This document shows, piece after piece, positions 61,177-64,000 of a stretch of DNA of 64,000 nucleotides. Source of the DNA: Sphingobium lactosutens DS20 (GTDB lineage: Bacteria; Pseudomonadota; Alphaproteobacteria; Sphingomonadales; Sphingomonadaceae); NCBI RefSeq assembly GCF_000445105.1, contig NZ_ATDP01000101.1, positions 62,001-126,000 on the forward strand, in the 5' to 3' direction. Made by a program: the position numbers and the translations under genes. Position 1 is the first letter of the stretch; every line of letters starts with the position of its first letter. Below the pieces are notes generated by a model that searched no databases, was not told the origin of the DNA, and saw only the letters and a program-made list of their open reading frames with translations.

Positions 61177-63795
61177 CTATTTCGGCAGCGTCAGTGCCGT
61201 GCCAATGGTGTAGCGCGCTCGCTGGCCGGGCGCCTGCGTGCCTGGCTGGCCGCCGCCGACGCTGAGCTCATAGTCGCCCGGGATCAGCATGCGATCGCCC
61301 GCCATGGTGACGAAGCTCATGTCGCGGGGCGACAGGGTGAAGGACAGCTCGCGGCTTTCGCCGGGTTTGAGCGTCAGCCGCTGGAATCCCCGAAGCGCGG
61401 TGCGGGGCGCGCCGTCAAAGGCGGGCGGGGTGATATAGAGCTGCGCGACTTCGTCACCCGGCCGCTGACCGACATTGGTGATCCGGGTCGAGACGCGCAG
61501 CCCCTTTTCCACCGCGCCATCGATGGGTTCTACGGCAAGCGGCGCATAGGCGAAGCGCGTGTAGCTGAGGCCGTGGCCGAACGGATAGACCGGCGCGCCC
61601 TTGAATTAGCGATAGGTGCGGCCTTCCATGCTGTAGTCGGTGAACGGCGGCAGATCATCGACGCTGTGATAGAAGGTCAGCGGCAGTCGGCCGCCCGGAT
61701 CGGCCTTGCCCGACAGGATGTTGGCGATGGCAAGGCCGCCCGACTGGCCGGGATACCAGGCCTCCAATATGGCGGCGGCATTGTCCTTCGCCCAGCCAAG
61801 GTCGATCGCGCTGCCATTCATCGTTACCAGGATCAGCGGCTTGCCGGTCGCTTTCGCCTTTTCCAGGAACGCGCGCTGATCCGCGGGAAGGGCGAGTGTC
61901 GTGCGGTCGCCGCCTTCGAAGCCATCGACCTTGACGGGCATTTCCTCCCCTTCCAGGTCGGAGGTGAGGCCCATGACCGCAATGATGACGTCGGCATCCT
62001 GCGCGCCCGCGGCAAGATCGCGGTCGAGATCGTCGGTGACGCGCTTCCAGAAGATGGCGGGTGCGGCCGCGACGCCGCTCTGCCCCTCCAGACGGATAGG
62101 ATAGCGCTCGCCCTTCGTCAGCTGCACATCGACCAGTTTCAGCGGTTCCGCCCAGCGCGAAAAGTCGGTGGCGGAAACAATCGGCTGCCCATCGCGGGAA
62201 ACCTGCCCTTTCACTCCGGTCAGCGCCAGACGGTAGAGGCCGGTTTCAGGCGGGACGAGATAGCCGGTCCAGATGACCTTGTGGTCATCGGCGACCTCGC
62301 GATATTGCGATGCGCGCGACACAATGCTGTCTTCGGTGCGCACTAGGGCAGGTTTGTCCGCATAATGGTCGCCATCGACGCGGTTATAATATTCCGCGCG
62401 AATGCCCGGTCGGCCATCGGGCGTGCGAAGCGCCGTGCCGGGAACGGGATCGCCATCCGTGATGGAGGGTGAGAAGGGGATCAGTGTGACGGTCGCGTCC
62501 GGCATCGCCTGCCGTAAGCCGTCCGCTACCGAGATAGGCGGAGCGCTTCGCGTCGAGCTGTAATTGCCGCGCAGGACGCGGGTCGCGTCGGCCAGCGGCC
62601 CCGCCAGTGCGATCCGGACGCCGGTCTTCAGAGGAAGCGCGCCCTCATTTTTGAGCAGCACGAGGCTTTTGACCGCAGCGTCGAGCGCCAGCGCGCTGTG
62701 TGCCTGTGTGCCGATCGCCGACACGGGCGTGCTGTTGGGTTTGCGGGCGGCAAGGCCCGGCAGGTCGCCATTGCGCAGGCGGGCGGAGAACAGGCGGACC
62801 AGCGCGCTGTCTATGTCGCCGATGCTGATATGGTTGGCCGCCAGCGCGTCCTTGTAGCGATCACCTAGCCCCGCCTGACCCGACAAAGTGGCATTGTTGC
62901 ATTCGCTGTCGACGCCGCGCCGCAGCGCGACGGATACGCCCGTCGCGGGGCTGGGCGCATATTTGTGATGGGCATAGATATCCACCACGGCATCGCAGTC
63001 GGACACGACATAGCCCTTAAAACCCCAGGCATCGCGCAGATAGTCGGTAAGGAGCATCGTGCTGCCACAGGCCGGTTCGCCATCGACGCGATTATAGGCG
63101 CACATGATCGAACCGGCCTTGGCTTCGACGATGGCAGCGCGAAAGGCCGGTAGATAGGTGTCTTCCAGATCGCGCTTGGTCGCGAAAATATTGTCGGTGT
63201 GGCGGCTTGGTTCCGGCCCTGAATGAACCGCGAAATGTTTGGGCGTGGCGACGACGTTGGGCAGATCGGGATTGTCGCCCTGTATCCCCTGGATGAAGGC
63301 AACGCCCAAGCGCGCGGTCAGATAGGGATCTTCGCCATAGGTTTCCTGGCCGCGCCCCCAACGCGGATCGCGAAAGATGTTGATATTGGGCGACCAGGTG
63401 TCGAGACCGGTGCCGATGCGACCCAAATGACCGGTCTGGCGCCCCAGCGTATGCAGCGCCTGCACTTCGGTGCTGATGACGGATGCAACCGCATGGACCA
63501 GGGGCGCATCGAAGGTGGCGGCAAGGCCGATCGGTTCGGGGAAATTGGTGGTCGGCACCGGGCCGATCGCACCATGGAGCGATTCCGTCCACCAATTATA
63601 GGTCGGTATGCCAAGGCGCGGAATGGCGGGCGCGGTGTTGAGCAGCTGCTCGGTTTTTTCCTGAAGGGTGAGTTGGCGGACGATGGCGCGGGCCTTGTCG
63701 TCGGCTTGCGCCCAGGCATCCGTTGCAGGAGCGCTCCATGCAGTCGAGCATGGCGCGGCGGCAATGGCGATCGTGATGGCGAGCCTGCGCTTCAT
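61177..63795 (-). pseudogene. GH3 beta-glucosidase/xylosidase with PA14 insert, interrupted by in-frame TAA
   Basis: A signal peptide (ITIAIAAAPCSTAWSAPATD) is followed by the GH3 catalytic barrel: YNWWTESLHGAIGPVP, RWGRGQETYGEDPYLTARLG, KHFAVHSGPEPSRH, and the nucleophile Asp in YVVSDCDAVVDIY. The second domain holds a PA14 insert (GIRAEYYNRVDGDHYADKP) and VIIAVMGLTSDLEGEE. At codon 730 (61606-61608) the frame reads GRTYR-TAA-FKGAPVYPFGHGLSYT; relatives have Tyr here, so a single TAT/TAC to TAA change is implied. The same frame then continues without shift through a complete fibronectin-III-like end (VSTRITNVGQRPGDEVAQLY) to a stop at 61177. Either a recent pseudogene, a sequencing error or readthrough. 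Confidence 0.9.
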
Positions 63796-63903
63796 CCGTC
63801 CTCCCCAATCGTTCCGATGCGCGTGCGCACATCTGGATTTCCTACTTCCATGGAGCGCCTGCGCTGCCCGAGGAGTCGGTTCTGTTTTCTCAATTAACAG
63901 ATA

Positions 63904-63911
63904 GCGCTAAC
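63904..63911. promoter_or_regulatory. LacI-type operator core TAGCGCTA upstream of the GH3 gene
   Basis: The palindrome TAGCGCTA sits in a GATAGCGCTAACA context, 109 bp before the glycosidase start, inside the AT-rich 63880-64000 stretch. LacI-family sugar repressors of alphaproteobacteria (XylR type) bind sites centred on AGCGCT. No regulator gene is in view. The remaining upstream sequence to 64000 shows no gene. Confidence 0.5.
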
Positions 63912-64000
63912 AATATAGTCTTGCAAGGCTGCATTCGCCATTGAACGGTCGCAATTCAAATGACAGAATGACTTTAGATAAAGTGCTGCCAAGATGTGAT

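Noticed and set aside
61177-63795. GH3 gene as NagZ, completing the peptidoglycan pathway
   Set aside because: The sequence is the long plant-sugar type with PA14 and C-terminal domains; NagZ is a single short barrel with the KH(F)PG(H)G-x-x-x-x-D-S-H motif, not seen here.

Overview
The window is GC-rich, densely coded DNA with strong G/C third-position bias. Its gene content suggests an alphaproteobacterium of the Sphingomonadaceae type (Sphingobium/Sphingomonas-like). Supporting points are two large TonB-dependent receptors, one with a signalling domain beside FecI/FecR genes; a DUF3649/PepSY/DUF3325 iron-reductase set; a split proton-translocating transhydrogenase; and many secreted peptidases, amidohydrolases and glycosidases. 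This assignment is inference; no rRNA or tRNA gene is present to confirm it.

Layout: 1-6685, RND efflux pump (permease truncated by the window edge) divergent from an OmpR-type two-component system. 6690-8960, three-gene membrane operon behind a Fur-box-like palindrome. 8972-10467, dgoK-dgoA. 10606-13779, small secreted/hypothetical proteins, then an amino-acid dehydrogenase divergent from an Lrp/AsnC regulator. 13802-25824, a cell-surface-signalling locus: STN-type TonB receptor, FecI-like sigma factor, FecR, two gamma-glutamyltransferase-fold Ntn hydrolases and a beta-propeller amidohydrolase. 25870-29787, katG and a GAF/PAS/GGDEF diguanylate cyclase. 29814-32511, TetR regulator with thiolase and SDR. 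32718-36045, pntA1-pntA2-pntB, interrupted by a palindromic repeat plus a DUF559 nuclease gene. 36029-42130, D-glutamate/D-amino-acid locus (LysR, dgcN, dgcA, dicarboxylate/amino-acid symporter, secreted D-aminoacylase). 42274-49356, second TonB receptor, penicillin-acylase-family enzyme, D,D-carboxypeptidase. 49788-50347, ParE/RelE-type toxin-antitoxin pair. 50338-59392, peptidoglycan amino-sugar locus (serine hydrolase, AmpG-like importer, HutC-type repressor, MurQ, NagB-II, NagA, Dld, MurNAc/GlcNAc kinase). 59405-63795, maiA, an esterase, and a GH3 glycosidase gene broken by an in-frame TAA.

How it fits together: the right half can be read as one catabolic district for bacterial cell-wall debris. 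The amino-sugar operons would take MurNAc/GlcNAc to fructose-6-phosphate, and the D-lactate released by MurQ would be oxidised by Dld encoded in the same operon. The neighbouring dgcN-dgcA pair would turn D-glutamate, another wall-specific building block, into an L-glutamate derivative. Short shared motifs upstream of the TonB receptor/acylase pair and the two regulated loci hint at joint control. The left half holds a FecI/FecR/TonB system whose two Ntn hydrolases lack residues used by classical gamma-glutamyltransferases, so its substrate is unknown.
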